From Streptomyces noursei (GTDB lineage: Bacteria > Actinomycetota > Actinomycetes > Streptomycetales > Streptomycetaceae), in contig NZ_CP070326.1 in NCBI RefSeq assembly GCF_016917755.1, positions 1,922,001-1,986,000 of the forward strand: a stretch of DNA of 64,000 bases, read 5' to 3'. The position numbers were made by a program, and so were the translations under genes. This document shows, one piece after another, positions 15,268 through 23,013 of the stretch; position 1 is the first letter of the stretch; each line of letters begins with the position of its first letter. A model generated the notes under the pieces. It worked only from the letters and a program-made list of their open reading frames with translations, ran no database searches and was not told the DNA's origin.

Positions 15268-15302
15268 GAGTCGATCAGCTCCCTTATAGCTGTCTCGGCT
15301 AA

Positions 15303-15340
15303 GCCCCGAGCGGACCGGTCCTAAGCGGCCTGCTCGGGGC
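15303..15340 (-). terminator. Terminator after the kinase/GNAT operon
   Basis: GCCCCGAGC (15303-15311) and GCTCGGGGC (15332-15340) form a 9-bp stem with a 20-base loop, 33 bp downstream (leftward) of the acetyltransferase stop at 15,373. Confidence 0.55.
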
Positions 15341-15372
15341 GCTGCTGTGTCGTGTTTTGGGCGGTTGAGCCG

Positions 15373-15867
15373 TCAGTCGCCCCGGTTGCGGTGGATCTCA
15401 TAGACCGGGTAGGTCACCGGCGCACCATCGACCCGGCCCCGGAAGACGGTGGTGCGGGTGAACCCGGCCTTTGCCAGCACGCGACCGGAGGCGGGATTGT
15501 CGGGGTGATGCTTGGCACTCAGCCGGTCCAGATGGGTGGTGGTGAACGCGTACGCGATGACCTGCCGGACGGCGGCGGTGCCGTACCCGCGCCCCCAACT
15601 GTCTTCCCGCAGGATGTAGCTCAAGGTGGCGTGGCCAGCGCCGCGATCCCGGAACTTGATCAACCCGATCAGGTCATCACCGGCGGTGACGCCAAAACAC
15701 CACCGTTCGCGGGGAGTTACCCGGGCCTGCGTGATGGCGGTGGTGACGTAGGTGGTAGCCCCCTCGATGGTCATGGGGTGGCCGCGAGTGAAGGTGACGG
15801 AAGCGCCGCTGTAGATCCTCTGCACGGCCGCGACGTCGCCGGGGACCAGTTCCCGCAGCGTGATCAC
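15373..15867 (-). CDS. GNAT-family N-acetyltransferase
   Basis: A 164-residue protein: VITLRELVPGDVAAVQRIYS at the start, the acetyl-CoA loop ILREDSWGRGYGTAAVRQVI near residues 93-112 and AFTTTHLDRLSAKHHPDNPA followed by SGRVLAKAGF. This is the RimJ/RimL-type GNAT fold, which acetylates protein N-termini, antibiotics or other amines. GTG 15867 lies in a GTGA overlap with the kinase stop and follows GGAGA, so kinase and acetyltransferase are produced together. The substrate is unknown. It is the last gene of the leftward cargo operon. Confidence 0.85.
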   Translation of the reverse strand: MITLRELVPGDVAAVQRIYSGASVTFTRGHPMTIEGATTYVTTAITQARVTPRERWCFGVTAGDDLIGLIKFRDRGAGHATLSYILREDSWGRGYGTAAVRQVIAYAFTTTHLDRLSAKHHPDNPASGRVLAKAGFTRTTVFRGRVDGAPVTYPVYEIHRNRGD

Positions 15868-16751
15868 TGGGTCTCCTCGATGATGGCGACCAGGTCGGCG
15901 GCGGTGGGCCGCTCGTCGGCGGCCGGTGCCATGCACGCGGTGATGATCTCCTCGAAGACGGGGAAGGACCACGGCCGGGCGTCATCGAATTGGAGGCGCT
16001 TTCCGGCGGCGATGGCGCGGAGCTTGTCCATCCGCGGGGTGTCGTCGGCGTAGGGGACGGGGCGGTGCCCGGTCCAGCACCAGAACAGGGATGCACCAAG
16101 CCCCCAGATGTCAGCCGGTGGTCGGGCCTGGACGTGGGTGTCCGCGGGGGTGGTCAGGAGGGCGTCGGCGATCTCGGGGGCGGTGGTGTGGGTCAAGGCG
16201 CCCCGGTACGGAAGCCGCTCGGTCACCTCCGGCCCGCACGACAGGGCGAAGTCGAGGAGGGCGGCGCGGCCGTCGGGGGTCACGAGGGTGTTGGTGGGCT
16301 GCACGTCGGCGTGGGCCCAACCGACGGCGTGCAGCCGTTCAAGCTGCGCCGCCCAGGTTCGGGCGACGCCCAGGAGCCACGGCCGTACCGAGGGTCGGTC
16401 GCCCTCGGGGCCGCGGGCCAGGGCCAGGGCGTTCCACAGGGGGGTTCCGTCGATCCAGCGGACCGCCAGCCACCGGCCGCCCTCCCATGCACCGGCATCG
16501 ACGCGGTACTCGGGGCTGAGGGCGCCCGCCTCGGTGAGGGCGAGGAGGTGTCGGTCCTCCTGGGCCATCTCCGCGGCTTTGTCGCGTCCGGGTGCGGCCT
16601 CGGGGTTGTTGGCCTTCAACGCCACAGTGCCCCGGGAGCCGATGACCTTCCATGCGCGGGAGCCTCGCCGGTCACTGAGGAGATCGCAGGTGACCGGCCC
16701 CAACAGTGGCTCCAGAGCTGTTACTGCCTCGACGGGAGGTGCTGCGCCCAT
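15864..16751 (-). CDS. Protein kinase-like / phosphotransferase protein
   Basis: A 295-residue protein with a kinase fold: VALKANN (ATP-anchoring Lys, about residue 43), the catalytic loop GWAHADVQPTNTLVT with the HxDxxxxN signature, a metal-binding LLDFALSCG, and an APE-like TTAPEIADALL followed by DIWGLGASLFWCWTGHRPVP. HAD replaces HRD and DFA replaces DFG; the essential Lys, Asp and Asn are kept, so activity is likely. There is no membrane segment or extracellular domain. It is coupled to the GNAT gene downstream and follows a small-protein cluster. Confidence 0.82.
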   Translation of the reverse strand: MGAAPPVEAVTALEPLLGPVTCDLLSDRRGSRAWKVIGSRGTVALKANNPEAAPGRDKAAEMAQEDRHLLALTEAGALSPEYRVDAGAWEGGRWLAVRWIDGTPLWNALALARGPEGDRPSVRPWLLGVARTWAAQLERLHAVGWAHADVQPTNTLVTPDGRAALLDFALSCGPEVTERLPYRGALTHTTAPEIADALLTTPADTHVQARPPADIWGLGASLFWCWTGHRPVPYADDTPRMDKLRAIAAGKRLQFDDARPWSFPVFEEIITACMAPAADERPTAADLVAIIEETQ

Positions 16752-17347
16752 AGTCTGATGTCCTTCCAGTCGTGCCCGATATGGCTGAACACGTCGCGGC
16801 CGTCGTCCCTCGCGGACGCCACGGCAGCCGCCAGGTTCGGGGTGCGTTGCAGGAACCGCCCGTCGCGGGGCCGGACAGCGGCCCGTACCGGCAGGAACGA
16901 GACCGGTGACGGCGGGATACTGCGACCGCTGTGATCGGTGCGCTCCTCCCCCGCAGCGAACTTGCCGATCATCAACCCCACCGGCCCGTACAGGTGCTTC
17001 AGGGCCCAGTGCGGCCACTGCAACACCTCCCGTCCAGCGCCCAGGATGGCGACGTTTTCGCACACGAAAGCGCCGTGGGCACGGGTCACCAACGGCCGGA
17101 CCCATTCGGCAGCCTGTACGGCGGCGTGGAACACCTCGGCCTCGACGTCCACGGCGGCGCCGACGGCTTCGTAGAGCGTCCAGCCGGTCAGGCCGCGATC
17201 GAGGGACGGGGCGAGGTAGGGACAGTGGGCAGTCACGGCCCGCACGTAGGCGACGATGTCCGACCTGGGGGTGGTGGTGCGGGGAGCGACGAGGCGGAGC
17301 GCCCCAGCACTGGGCCGGAACGCTCCGCCAACCGGCATGGCGGTCAC
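16721..17347 (-). CDS. Hypothetical protein upstream of kinase (208 aa)
   Basis: A 208-residue protein starting at GTG 17347 in a GTGA overlap with the preceding gene and overlapping the kinase start by 31 bases. It has a conserved-looking centre (AHGAFVCENVAILGAGREVL, LKHLYGPVGLMIGKFAAGEE) and may resemble DUF6875, but this is not certain. The tight coupling suggests it acts with the kinase, for example as partner or substrate. Confidence 0.55.
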   Translation of the reverse strand: MTAMPVGGAFRPSAGALRLVAPRTTTPRSDIVAYVRAVTAHCPYLAPSLDRGLTGWTLYEAVGAAVDVEAEVFHAAVQAAEWVRPLVTRAHGAFVCENVAILGAGREVLQWPHWALKHLYGPVGLMIGKFAAGEERTDHSGRSIPPSPVSFLPVRAAVRPRDGRFLQRTPNLAAAVASARDDGRDVFSHIGHDWKDIRLWAQHLPSRQ

Positions 17348-17763
17348 AGGGTTGCTGCCGCCGTCTGCCGCGCGGGGGCAGCCTCATCGCCGCCGTCGCC
17401 GGGGGCCGGTGCGCAGTCCCATTCGGCGACCACGGTCCCGGTCTCGCGGTAGTGGGCTAACCCCTCGTGGTCCAGGCGCCCGTGCTGGTCAGTGAACCAG
17501 ATTTCGGGCAGCGGCCCGAACAACTCCTCGTAGACACGGACCCAGGAGATCTCACCGGCCCCCACGTTCGGCGCGTGCCCGATCTGACGCCCGGCGTGCT
17601 CGGTGCAGAATGCCTGATAGTCCGGCGAGTTGAGAAGACGGTGCCATTCGGCGTCGATGGCCGGAGAGAACATTTCCGGGGCAGTGCGCCCGGCGTCGAA
17701 CTGTCGGGCGGTGACCGTCAGGAACCTGCCGAGTTCGACCTGTTCCACGGTTTTGGTGCTCAT
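17344..17763 (-). CDS. Hypothetical protein (139 aa), kinase operon
   Basis: A 139-residue acidic protein, MSTKTVEQVELGRFLTVTAR then EMFSPAIDAEWHRLLNSPDY, with ATG 17763 behind AGAGGAGC. The C-terminus is Gly/Ala-rich and disordered. It lies directly upstream of the 208-residue protein. No family is recognised; as the first tightly coupled gene of the three it may be a substrate of the kinase. Confidence 0.55.
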   Translation of the reverse strand: MSTKTVEQVELGRFLTVTARQFDAGRTAPEMFSPAIDAEWHRLLNSPDYQAFCTEHAGRQIGHAPNVGAGEISWVRVYEELFGPLPEIWFTDQHGRLDHEGLAHYRETGTVVAEWDCAPAPGDGGDEAAPARQTAAATL

Positions 17764-17846
17764 GATGTGCTCCTCTCGTTGAGTTGATTCGAGTGGTGCC
17801 GGCGACTGGGCGGGGCTGTCCTCTTCTCCGGCCGGGCCTCCGGAGT

Positions 17847-18137
17847 TCAGGGGTGGTCGAGTGAGCCGCGAGGCTCGACCACATCGAGCAGGACCTCGAC
17901 GGCCTCGGCCATCGCCACCAGGCCCATGTCCGTTCGGCCGCACAGAGCCTCGGTGAGGTGCTTCACAGACAGTGCGACCGGTTCGTCGTCACAGGCTCCG
18001 GGGCGTTGACGGACGATGGGCACCAGGACAGCAGCATGTGTCCGCAGACGGGGACGTGAGCGGTAATCCAACGGGCCGCCGGCCGCGAGAACGTTCGCGA
18101 CGGTTTCGCGCGGCACAGACCAATCAAGGCGTATCAC
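17847..18137 (-). CDS. Hypothetical protein (96 aa), kinase operon
   Basis: A 96-residue protein (MIRLDWSVPRETVANVLAAG, PVALSVKHLTEALCGRTDMG, AEAVEVLLDVVEPRG) from GTG 18137, overlapping the preceding gene by 14 bases. No domain or membrane segment is visible. Confidence 0.5.
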   Translation of the reverse strand: MIRLDWSVPRETVANVLAAGGPLDYRSRPRLRTHAAVLVPIVRQRPGACDDEPVALSVKHLTEALCGRTDMGLVAMAEAVEVLLDVVEPRGSLDHP

Positions 18138-18366
18138 CGCGCCCCCAACGGTCCATGTGCGGCTCGGCGCGGTCGATCACTCCGTCGATGGTGTTGGACG
18201 CGGCCTGTTCGACCGGGGCATCGGGCTGCTCGATCTTGGCCGGGGCGGACGCGCCGTGGGCGTCTACGCAACCGGTGATGACCGCGGCACCGATACCAGC
18301 AGCGACGAGCGCCAGGCCAGCGAACGGCGGCCACGTCCGGTCCGGTTTCGCGTGCCGCCCGCTCAT
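18124..18366 (-). CDS. Small single-pass membrane/secreted protein (80 aa)
   Basis: An 80-residue protein with a basic start (MSGRHAKPDRTW), one hydrophobic segment (PFAGLALVAAGIGAAVITGC) ending in a cysteine, and a hydrophilic tail. TGC at the end of the segment loosely resembles a lipobox but lacks the usual Leu at -3, so a signal anchor is as likely. It is coupled on both sides in the leftward operon. Confidence 0.55.
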   Translation of the reverse strand: MSGRHAKPDRTWPPFAGLALVAAGIGAAVITGCVDAHGASAPAKIEQPDAPVEQAASNTIDGVIDRAEPHMDRWGRGDTP

Positions 18367-18572
18367 CGGCAGGCCGTCTCCTTGGCGGCCTTCCTCATGT
18401 CGATGGCCCTTCCGAGTTGGAGCGCGTACACCTCCACCTGTCCCGGCTCCAGCTTGAGGACGCTGGGCTCGGTGCGGCCGTCCCGGTGATGCACCGTTAC
18501 CGCGAACGTCGCGCGGCCCTCGCTGCGGTCGTACGAGACGTCTTTCCGCTCCAACGTGATGTGACTGATCAC
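18363..18572 (-). CDS. First gene of the leftward cargo operon (69 aa)
   Basis: A 69-residue protein of alternating strands (MISHITLERKDVSYDRSEGR, ATFAVTVHHRDGRTEPSVLK, LEPGQVEVYALQLGRAID). It overlaps the membrane protein gene by ATGA. No family is recognised. The 227 bp upstream, to the XRE gene, hold the XRE terminator and presumably the operon promoter, although no convincing -35/-10 pair was found there. Confidence 0.5.
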   Translation of the reverse strand: MISHITLERKDVSYDRSEGRATFAVTVHHRDGRTEPSVLKLEPGQVEVYALQLGRAIDMRKAAKETACR

Positions 18573-18734
18573 GACTGTCTCCGTCCGGTGGTCAATCGGA
18601 GTGCAAGCCCGTCCTCACGCGGATCGGTACAGGATGGGCCAGCCAGCCGCCGCAGCCATCCAGCAGGGAGGCTGCGGATCGCGAGCCGGAATGCTGCGGC
18701 GACTGACAGTCACAGGATGCTCACTGCAAAACAA

Positions 18735-18763
18735 AGGAAGTACCCCATGCTGGGGTACTTCCT
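18735..18763 (-). terminator. Terminator of the XRE/TPR regulator gene
   Basis: AGGAAGTACCCC (18735-18746) and GGGGTACTTCCT (18752-18763) are perfect 12-base arms with a five-base loop. On the minus strand the stem is followed by TTTGTTTTG, so this is a classical intrinsic terminator 37 bp after the stop at 18,800. Confidence 0.85.
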
Positions 18764-18799
18764 GACTGCTGCTCAGCTTGACAGTGACTTGCCGCCCCG

Positions 18800-20017
18800 T
18801 CAGGCCACTGCTTGACCCATCCATGCGGCGAGCGTCCGTACGTCCTGGCCAACACGGCGGTACTGCTGGGCGAGGAGCCGTACCGCCTCCCGGGCCATGG
18901 GGTGATAGCGGGTCTGTTGAGGTGCCACTTGGCGGGCATCCTGCAACGCCGTCAGGGCCTTGTCCCGATCGCCGACGGCAAGGAAGGCGCGCGCGGCGTC
19001 GATGTGGTGATGTCCCCGGCGGGTGCGCGGTAGCGACGGGGGCAGGCGCAGAGCACTCGCTCTCTTCGCGGCCTCATCGGCGTTCTTGAGTTCGACCTGC
19101 GCGGCGATGTCGTGTACGGCGACGTTCGCCGGGCCAAACGTGAGGTGGTAGCGCACCCGGTCTGTTTGGTCGGGGATCTGCCCTGCGAGCCGGGAAGCCT
19201 CGGTGAGGTGGTGTTCTGTGGCCTGCTCATCTCGGGCGCGGGAAGCGAGCGTGGCCTCACGTAGGCGCAGGCTGCCCAGCAACGTCACCACAGACGAAGA
19301 GGATGCGCCCGCCTCTTCGGTGAGTTGGTCGCGAGCATGGGCCAAGAGCCGGAGCCCGGCGCCGTACTCGCGGGCAGCTTGGAAACCGCCGGCTCGTGAC
19401 CACTGGGCGAGCGCGACCGTCAACGGATCGGCCGACATGCCTGCTGCCCAACGCTGCCGGTCATCCAACTGCCCAGCGAGGTCCGCATATCCGAGCCGGT
19501 AGGCGAGGCAGTGCGCCATGTAGTAAGCGGAGGCCAACATCTTCGCGGCCTGGCGCTTTCCATCGCCTTCCAGCAGATGCACCGCAGCCGTCAGCTCTTC
19601 CAGCAGTTCGGGCAGCGCCAGCCCGAGGCGGGTGTACCGAGCCGCTGCACGGTGCCGGGTGGCCTCGTCGAGATCACCGGCGATGTCCGCCAGGGGGCGC
19701 GGTGTCGTTCGCCACTCCGGAGGGAGATCGAATGCACGCACCACGGTCCGGATGGCAGCAATGGGAGCGTGTGCCTTCTCGTCAGATCGTTGCTGTCCGC
19801 GGTAGGGCTGGCCGGTCAGCTCTTCCACGCTCACAGCAAGCGTTCGGGCTGCGGTAGCGAGAAAGCCGTGCGTGGGCAGGCGCTCGCCCCGTTCGACCTT
19901 GCGGATGTTCCCCAGGGAGAGGTGGGAGTGCTCGGCGAACTCACGCTGGGTGTAGCCCGCGAGGTTCCGGTAAGAGGCGATCCTCGCCCCGATGCTCTCG
20001 TCGGCATGATTGGGCAT
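18800..20017 (-). CDS. XRE-family regulator with TPR-like C-terminal domain
   Basis: A 405-residue protein. Residues 8-65 form a Cro/CI HTH (IGARIASYRNLAGYTQREFA then HSHLSLGNIRKVERGERLPT); the rest is a helical TPR-like array with DPLTVALAQWSRAGGFQAAR and RRGHHHIDAARAFLAVGDRD. Streptomyces regulators of this layout sense small molecules or peptides through the TPR part. ATG 20017 follows GGAGTCC. It lies next to the right end of the element, with a palindromic operator just upstream, so it is a good candidate for the element's master repressor or for a cargo-operon regulator. Confidence 0.85.
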   Translation of the reverse strand: MPNHADESIGARIASYRNLAGYTQREFAEHSHLSLGNIRKVERGERLPTHGFLATAARTLAVSVEELTGQPYRGQQRSDEKAHAPIAAIRTVVRAFDLPPEWRTTPRPLADIAGDLDEATRHRAAARYTRLGLALPELLEELTAAVHLLEGDGKRQAAKMLASAYYMAHCLAYRLGYADLAGQLDDRQRWAAGMSADPLTVALAQWSRAGGFQAAREYGAGLRLLAHARDQLTEEAGASSSSVVTLLGSLRLREATLASRARDEQATEHHLTEASRLAGQIPDQTDRVRYHLTFGPANVAVHDIAAQVELKNADEAAKRASALRLPPSLPRTRRGHHHIDAARAFLAVGDRDKALTALQDARQVAPQQTRYHPMAREAVRLLAQQYRRVGQDVRTLAAWMGQAVA

Positions 20018-20026
20018 ACTGGACTC

Positions 20027-20051
20027 CGTTTCGACTTCACCACTCGAAACG
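20027..20051. promoter_or_regulatory. Palindromic operator upstream of the XRE/TPR gene
   Basis: CGTTTCGA (20027-20034) and TCGAAACG (20044-20051) are perfect 8-base arms separated by nine bases, located 10 bases before the ATG of the leftward regulator gene. Probable autoregulatory site. Confidence 0.5.
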
Positions 20052-20082
20052 GTACCCGCGCCGGTTGGGCCGGGATACACAT

Positions 20083-20118
20083 ACGGCCCGCTTCCACTCA
20101 CGCTCGGGGGCGGGCCGT
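20083..20118. terminator. Hairpin near the right end of the nested element
   Basis: ACGGCCCGC (20083-20091) pairs with GCGGGCCGT (20110-20118), followed by TT. In the rightward direction it would stop transcripts leaving the element before the terL 3' part. Confidence 0.45.
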
Positions 20119-20204
20119 TTGGCGTGCGGGCTGTGCACTTCCTCGCCACGCCGGGCGGGACATCGACGGTCGCTCTGATGCGGCGCCAGTGCCGAGGGGT
20201 TGAC

Positions 20205-20230
20205 AAGGAGGGTTAGCAACCACCAACGCC
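20205..20230. other. Right attachment site (attR) of the nested element
   Basis: Element sequence AAGGAGGGTT AGCA (20205-20218) is followed by ACC (20219-20221) and then terL codons ACC AAC GCC. ACC is shared with attL at 6782-6784. AAGGAGGGTT mirrors AACATTCCTT at the left end, the half-site symmetry expected for an attP split by integration. Confidence 0.75.
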
Positions 20231-20737
20231 ACTTCGGCCGTGCTGCTCGGCCTCGGCGACGACGAGCGCCTGTACGCAGTCGCCGAGTGGCGCCATGACT
20301 CCCGGCAGACCCGCCGGCAGATGACCGACGCGCAGTACAGCGCCGCCATCCGTCGATGGCTGGCCGAGCAGCAGGTCGAACCAGAGTGGACGTTCGTCGA
20401 CCCGTCGGCCGCTTCGTTTTCCACACAGTTGTGGACGGACGGGTACCCCGGCATCGCACGCGCCCGAAACGACGTCCTCGACGGCATCCGCAGCGTTTCA
20501 ACCGCGTTCGACTCCGGCCTGCTGCGCGTCCACTCCTCATGCTCCGGCCTGCTGTCCGAGCTACCTGGCTATGCATGGGACCCCGCCGCGTCCGACCGCG
20601 GCGAAGACCGCCCGATCAAGCGCGACGACCACAGCGCCGACGCACTGCGCTACGCCGTGCACTCCACCGCGCACGAGTGGCGCCACCTGATACCCGCGCC
20701 CGCCGACCAGGAGGTGACGCCCCGTGCCGCTGCCTGA
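20219..20737 (+). pseudogene. terL: Terminase large subunit, 3' part (nuclease domain)
   Basis: From codon ACC the frame reads TTNATSAVLLGLGDDERLYA, then VDPSAASF (second nuclease aspartate) and DHSADALRYAVHST (third acidic motif, HxxDALRY), and ends at 20,737. These are the missing parts of the RNase H-like nuclease whose first motif, GIDYG, ends the 6,038-6,784 fragment. The combined protein would have 420 residues, normal for this family. The piece has no start or ribosome binding site of its own. The portal gene begins 14 bases before its stop. Confidence 0.92.
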
Positions 20738-22199
20738 CAACGGCGCCCCGTGGCCGCCGCCGACGCTCGGCCACCTGTACCGCGAGATGCGCGTCGACGA
20801 CGCCTGGTACTCCGGCGACCGGCGCCGCCTGGCCGACGTCCACCAGGACCACCAGCACCGGCGCGACGGCCGCCGCCGACTGTGGGCCCGCCACCGCCAC
20901 CCGCAGCCCGGCCGGCACGACACCCGACTGCATATCCCGCTTCCCGCCGACATCGCGACCACCTCGGCCGACCTCCTGTTCAGCGAACCGCCCACATTCA
21001 CCGTGACCGACCCCGCGGTGCAGGCCCGGCTCGACGAGATCACCGAGGCCGGCGGCATTGCGAACACGCTGCTTGAAGCGGCCGAAGTGGCTGCCGCACT
21101 TGGCGGGGTGTACCTGCGCGTCACGTGGGATGCCTCCCTCGCTGCCCGGCCGCTGCTGACGGCCGTGCATGCCGACTGCGCCATACCGGAATTCCGCTGG
21201 GGCCAGCTCGCCGCCGTCACCTTCTGGCGTGAGCTGTCCGCGGACGGCTCCACGGTCTGGCGCCACTTGGAGCGGCACGAGGCCGGGCGCATCTTGCACG
21301 GCCTCTACCAGGGCACCACCGACAGCCTCGGCACGCGGACGCCACTTACGGAACACCCCGAGACCGCCCCGCTCGCCGAATCCCTCGGCTCCGAGGGCGA
21401 CGCGATCGAGACTGGCCTCGATCAGCTCACGGCCGCCTACGTGCCCAATATCCGCCCCAACCGCAGGCACCGCGGGTCACCGTTCGGCCGCAGCGACTAC
21501 CAGAGCGCGCACGACCTGTTCGACGCGCTCGACGAGACGTGGTCTTCGTGGCTGCGCGATATCCGCCTCGCCCGCGCCCGGTTGATCGTGCCTGATGGCT
21601 ACCTGCGCGACCATGGCCCCGGCCGCGGCGCATCCTTCGACGATGACCGGGAGATCTGGCAGGCGCTCAGCATCCCGCCAGGCGACAACAACGCAGCAGG
21701 GATCACCCTGTCACAGTTCGCCATCAGGGTTGCTGAGCACCAGCAGACGGCCGACGCAATCATGCGGCAGGCCGTACAGCTCGCCGGATACTCCGCGCAG
21801 TCCTTCGGCCTGGGCGACTCAACCGCCGCCACGGCAACCGAGGTCACGGCCCGCGAACGCCGGTCGATGACCGCCCGAGACAAGAAGTCGCGATACTGGG
21901 CCCCGGCCCTGGCCGACATGCTTCACGTGATGCTCCGCCTCGACCGGGCCCTCTACACCCCAGCGCTGACGCCAGAACGGCCCGTGATCGTGTACGGGGA
22001 CTCTGTCAGTGAGGACCCGCAGACTGTCGCGCAAACCCTGTCACTGCTCCAGCAGGCGCAGGCCGTGAGCACCGATACCAAGGTGCGTCTATTGCATCCG
22101 GATTGGGACGACGACACCGTACGGGCCGAGGTCGACCGCATCCTCGCCGAGACCGGACAGGCTGTACCGGACCCCATGCAAGCCGGCGCCCTCGACTAG
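20724..22199 (+). CDS. Portal protein (SPP1 Gp6-like)
   Basis: A 491-residue portal protein, forming the ring at the capsid vertex through which DNA is packaged. Features are the N-terminal LYREMRVDDAWYSGDRRRLA, IPLPADIATTSADLLFSEPP, a helical wing, and SFGLGDSTAATATEVTARER followed by KKSRYWAPALADMLHVML, the long helix region typical of Gp6/DUF1483-type portals. GTG 20724 has AGGAGGTGA upstream and overlaps the end of terL. After its stop a gene that would normally be the next head gene is displaced by a 2-kb insertion. Confidence 0.88.
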   Translation: MPLPDNGAPWPPPTLGHLYREMRVDDAWYSGDRRRLADVHQDHQHRRDGRRRLWARHRHPQPGRHDTRLHIPLPADIATTSADLLFSEPPTFTVTDPAVQARLDEITEAGGIANTLLEAAEVAAALGGVYLRVTWDASLAARPLLTAVHADCAIPEFRWGQLAAVTFWRELSADGSTVWRHLERHEAGRILHGLYQGTTDSLGTRTPLTEHPETAPLAESLGSEGDAIETGLDQLTAAYVPNIRPNRRHRGSPFGRSDYQSAHDLFDALDETWSSWLRDIRLARARLIVPDGYLRDHGPGRGASFDDDREIWQALSIPPGDNNAAGITLSQFAIRVAEHQQTADAIMRQAVQLAGYSAQSFGLGDSTAATATEVTARERRSMTARDKKSRYWAPALADMLHVMLRLDRALYTPALTPERPVIVYGDSVSEDPQTVAQTLSLLQQAQAVSTDTKVRLLHPDWDDDTVRAEVDRILAETGQAVPDPMQAGALD

Positions 22200-22557
22200 T
22201 GCCGCTAGAGATAGCGTTCACCCTGCGGTAACTCCCCCGTTTCCTCGCCACACACCGAATGGGCGTACGGTGCACTCCTCGGCGAATTATTGTCCTGTCA
22301 TCAGATAATGCGACCACAGATGGCCACCAAATTCACGCGAGCTTGTCCCTCAAGCCTGCGCCGAGCTCCCTTGCGCCCCCGCCACACCTCGTGCGCCCAC
22401 TGCCAGCCCCTGGGCTTTCATCGTATTCATTGAGAAACTCCCTCAAGGAGCGAAATCCCCACGCCACGCCTGACCGGCAGGGCGATTCCGCCTCCGTGTG
22501 AGTGAACCCCAATGTCCACTCATCTCTCTGGGTCTCCAGCGCCAAGGAAGGCTCCTG
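22200..22557. other. Non-coding start of the cargo insertion after portal
   Basis: This 358-bp stretch contains no credible gene in either direction. It has AT-richer segments (around 22,285-22,335 and 22,415-22,450) that may hold a promoter for the gene at 22,558, but no clear -35/-10 pair was identified. Related phages usually run directly from portal to the MuF-like gene. Confidence 0.5.
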
Positions 22558-23013
22558 ATGCCGACACACATCGCCGCCGGTCTCGGAACCGCCAACTCGA
22601 CCTACAATCCATCCGTCCAGGCAACCGAACAGGCCGTCACGCTCCACAGCGAAACAATCTTCGAGCCCGGCCTGCCCTGTGCCGACAACCCGACGCGCCT
22701 GCTGTTGTCCGACACCCTGGACGGCAACTTCCTCACGTCGTGTCTAGGCGCCATCCAGAATCCCAACCTCAACGGGGTCCTGAAGTTTTCGGACGGCACA
22801 ACCAGCACCTACCACATCAGCATCCTCACCGCTGAACGCGTGGAAGGGCACGTGGTCGCCCGCGCTACCGGAACCATCAACAACGGCCCCTACGCCGAGG
22901 CCACCATCAATCGTCTCGGAATCCGCCTGGCCGGGAACGTCACAGCCTGCTTGACAGGCGGCGGTGTCTCCAATTCCACCGGCGCGGAAGTGGTCATCAT
23001 CACGGGGCCATAG
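22558..23013 (+). CDS. Putative cargo (moron) protein, secreted-protein-like fold without signal peptide
   Basis: A 151-residue protein (LGTANSTYNPSVQATEQAVT, CADNPTRLLLSDTLDGNFLT, GHVVARATGTINNGPYAEAT, LAGNVTACLTGGGVSNSTGA). The alternating beta pattern, spaced cysteines and the TYNP start resemble small secreted beta-rich Streptomyces proteins, but no signal peptide precedes it: the ATG follows AAGGAAGG directly. It may be a truncated secreted protein or a cytoplasmic variant. It is probably lysogenic cargo, not a virion protein. Confidence 0.5.
   Translation: MPTHIAAGLGTANSTYNPSVQATEQAVTLHSETIFEPGLPCADNPTRLLLSDTLDGNFLTSCLGAIQNPNLNGVLKFSDGTTSTYHISILTAERVEGHVVARATGTINNGPYAEATINRLGIRLAGNVTACLTGGGVSNSTGAEVVIITGP

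Larger units (their letters stand above)
6785..20221. mobile_element. Nested 13.4-kb integrative element / candidate phage satellite inside terL
   Basis: The element is delimited by the break and in-frame resumption of terL. It encodes a serine recombinase beside its left end, a primase-helicase, a candidate origin, small-terminase-like and excisionase-like HTH proteins, and a cargo operon with kinase and acetyltransferase, but no large terminase, portal, capsid or tail protein. That gene content fits a phage satellite (compare the P4 and PICI classes) more than a second full prophage; an integrative plasmid is an alternative, though no conjugation gene (FtsK-like TraB) is visible. Because its attB is inside the nuclease motif, integration disables packaging of the surrounding phage. 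Confidence 0.82.

Noticed and set aside
6038..20737. Intein or group I/II intron as the explanation for the split terL
   Set aside because: The insert is 13.4 kb with many genes and a serine recombinase, the upstream frame runs into a stop, and no intein splice motifs or intron-encoded protein are seen at the junctions.
22259..22501. 80-codon frame before the 22,558 gene
   Set aside because: No ribosome binding site, proline/serine-rich composition and no continuity with the gene downstream.
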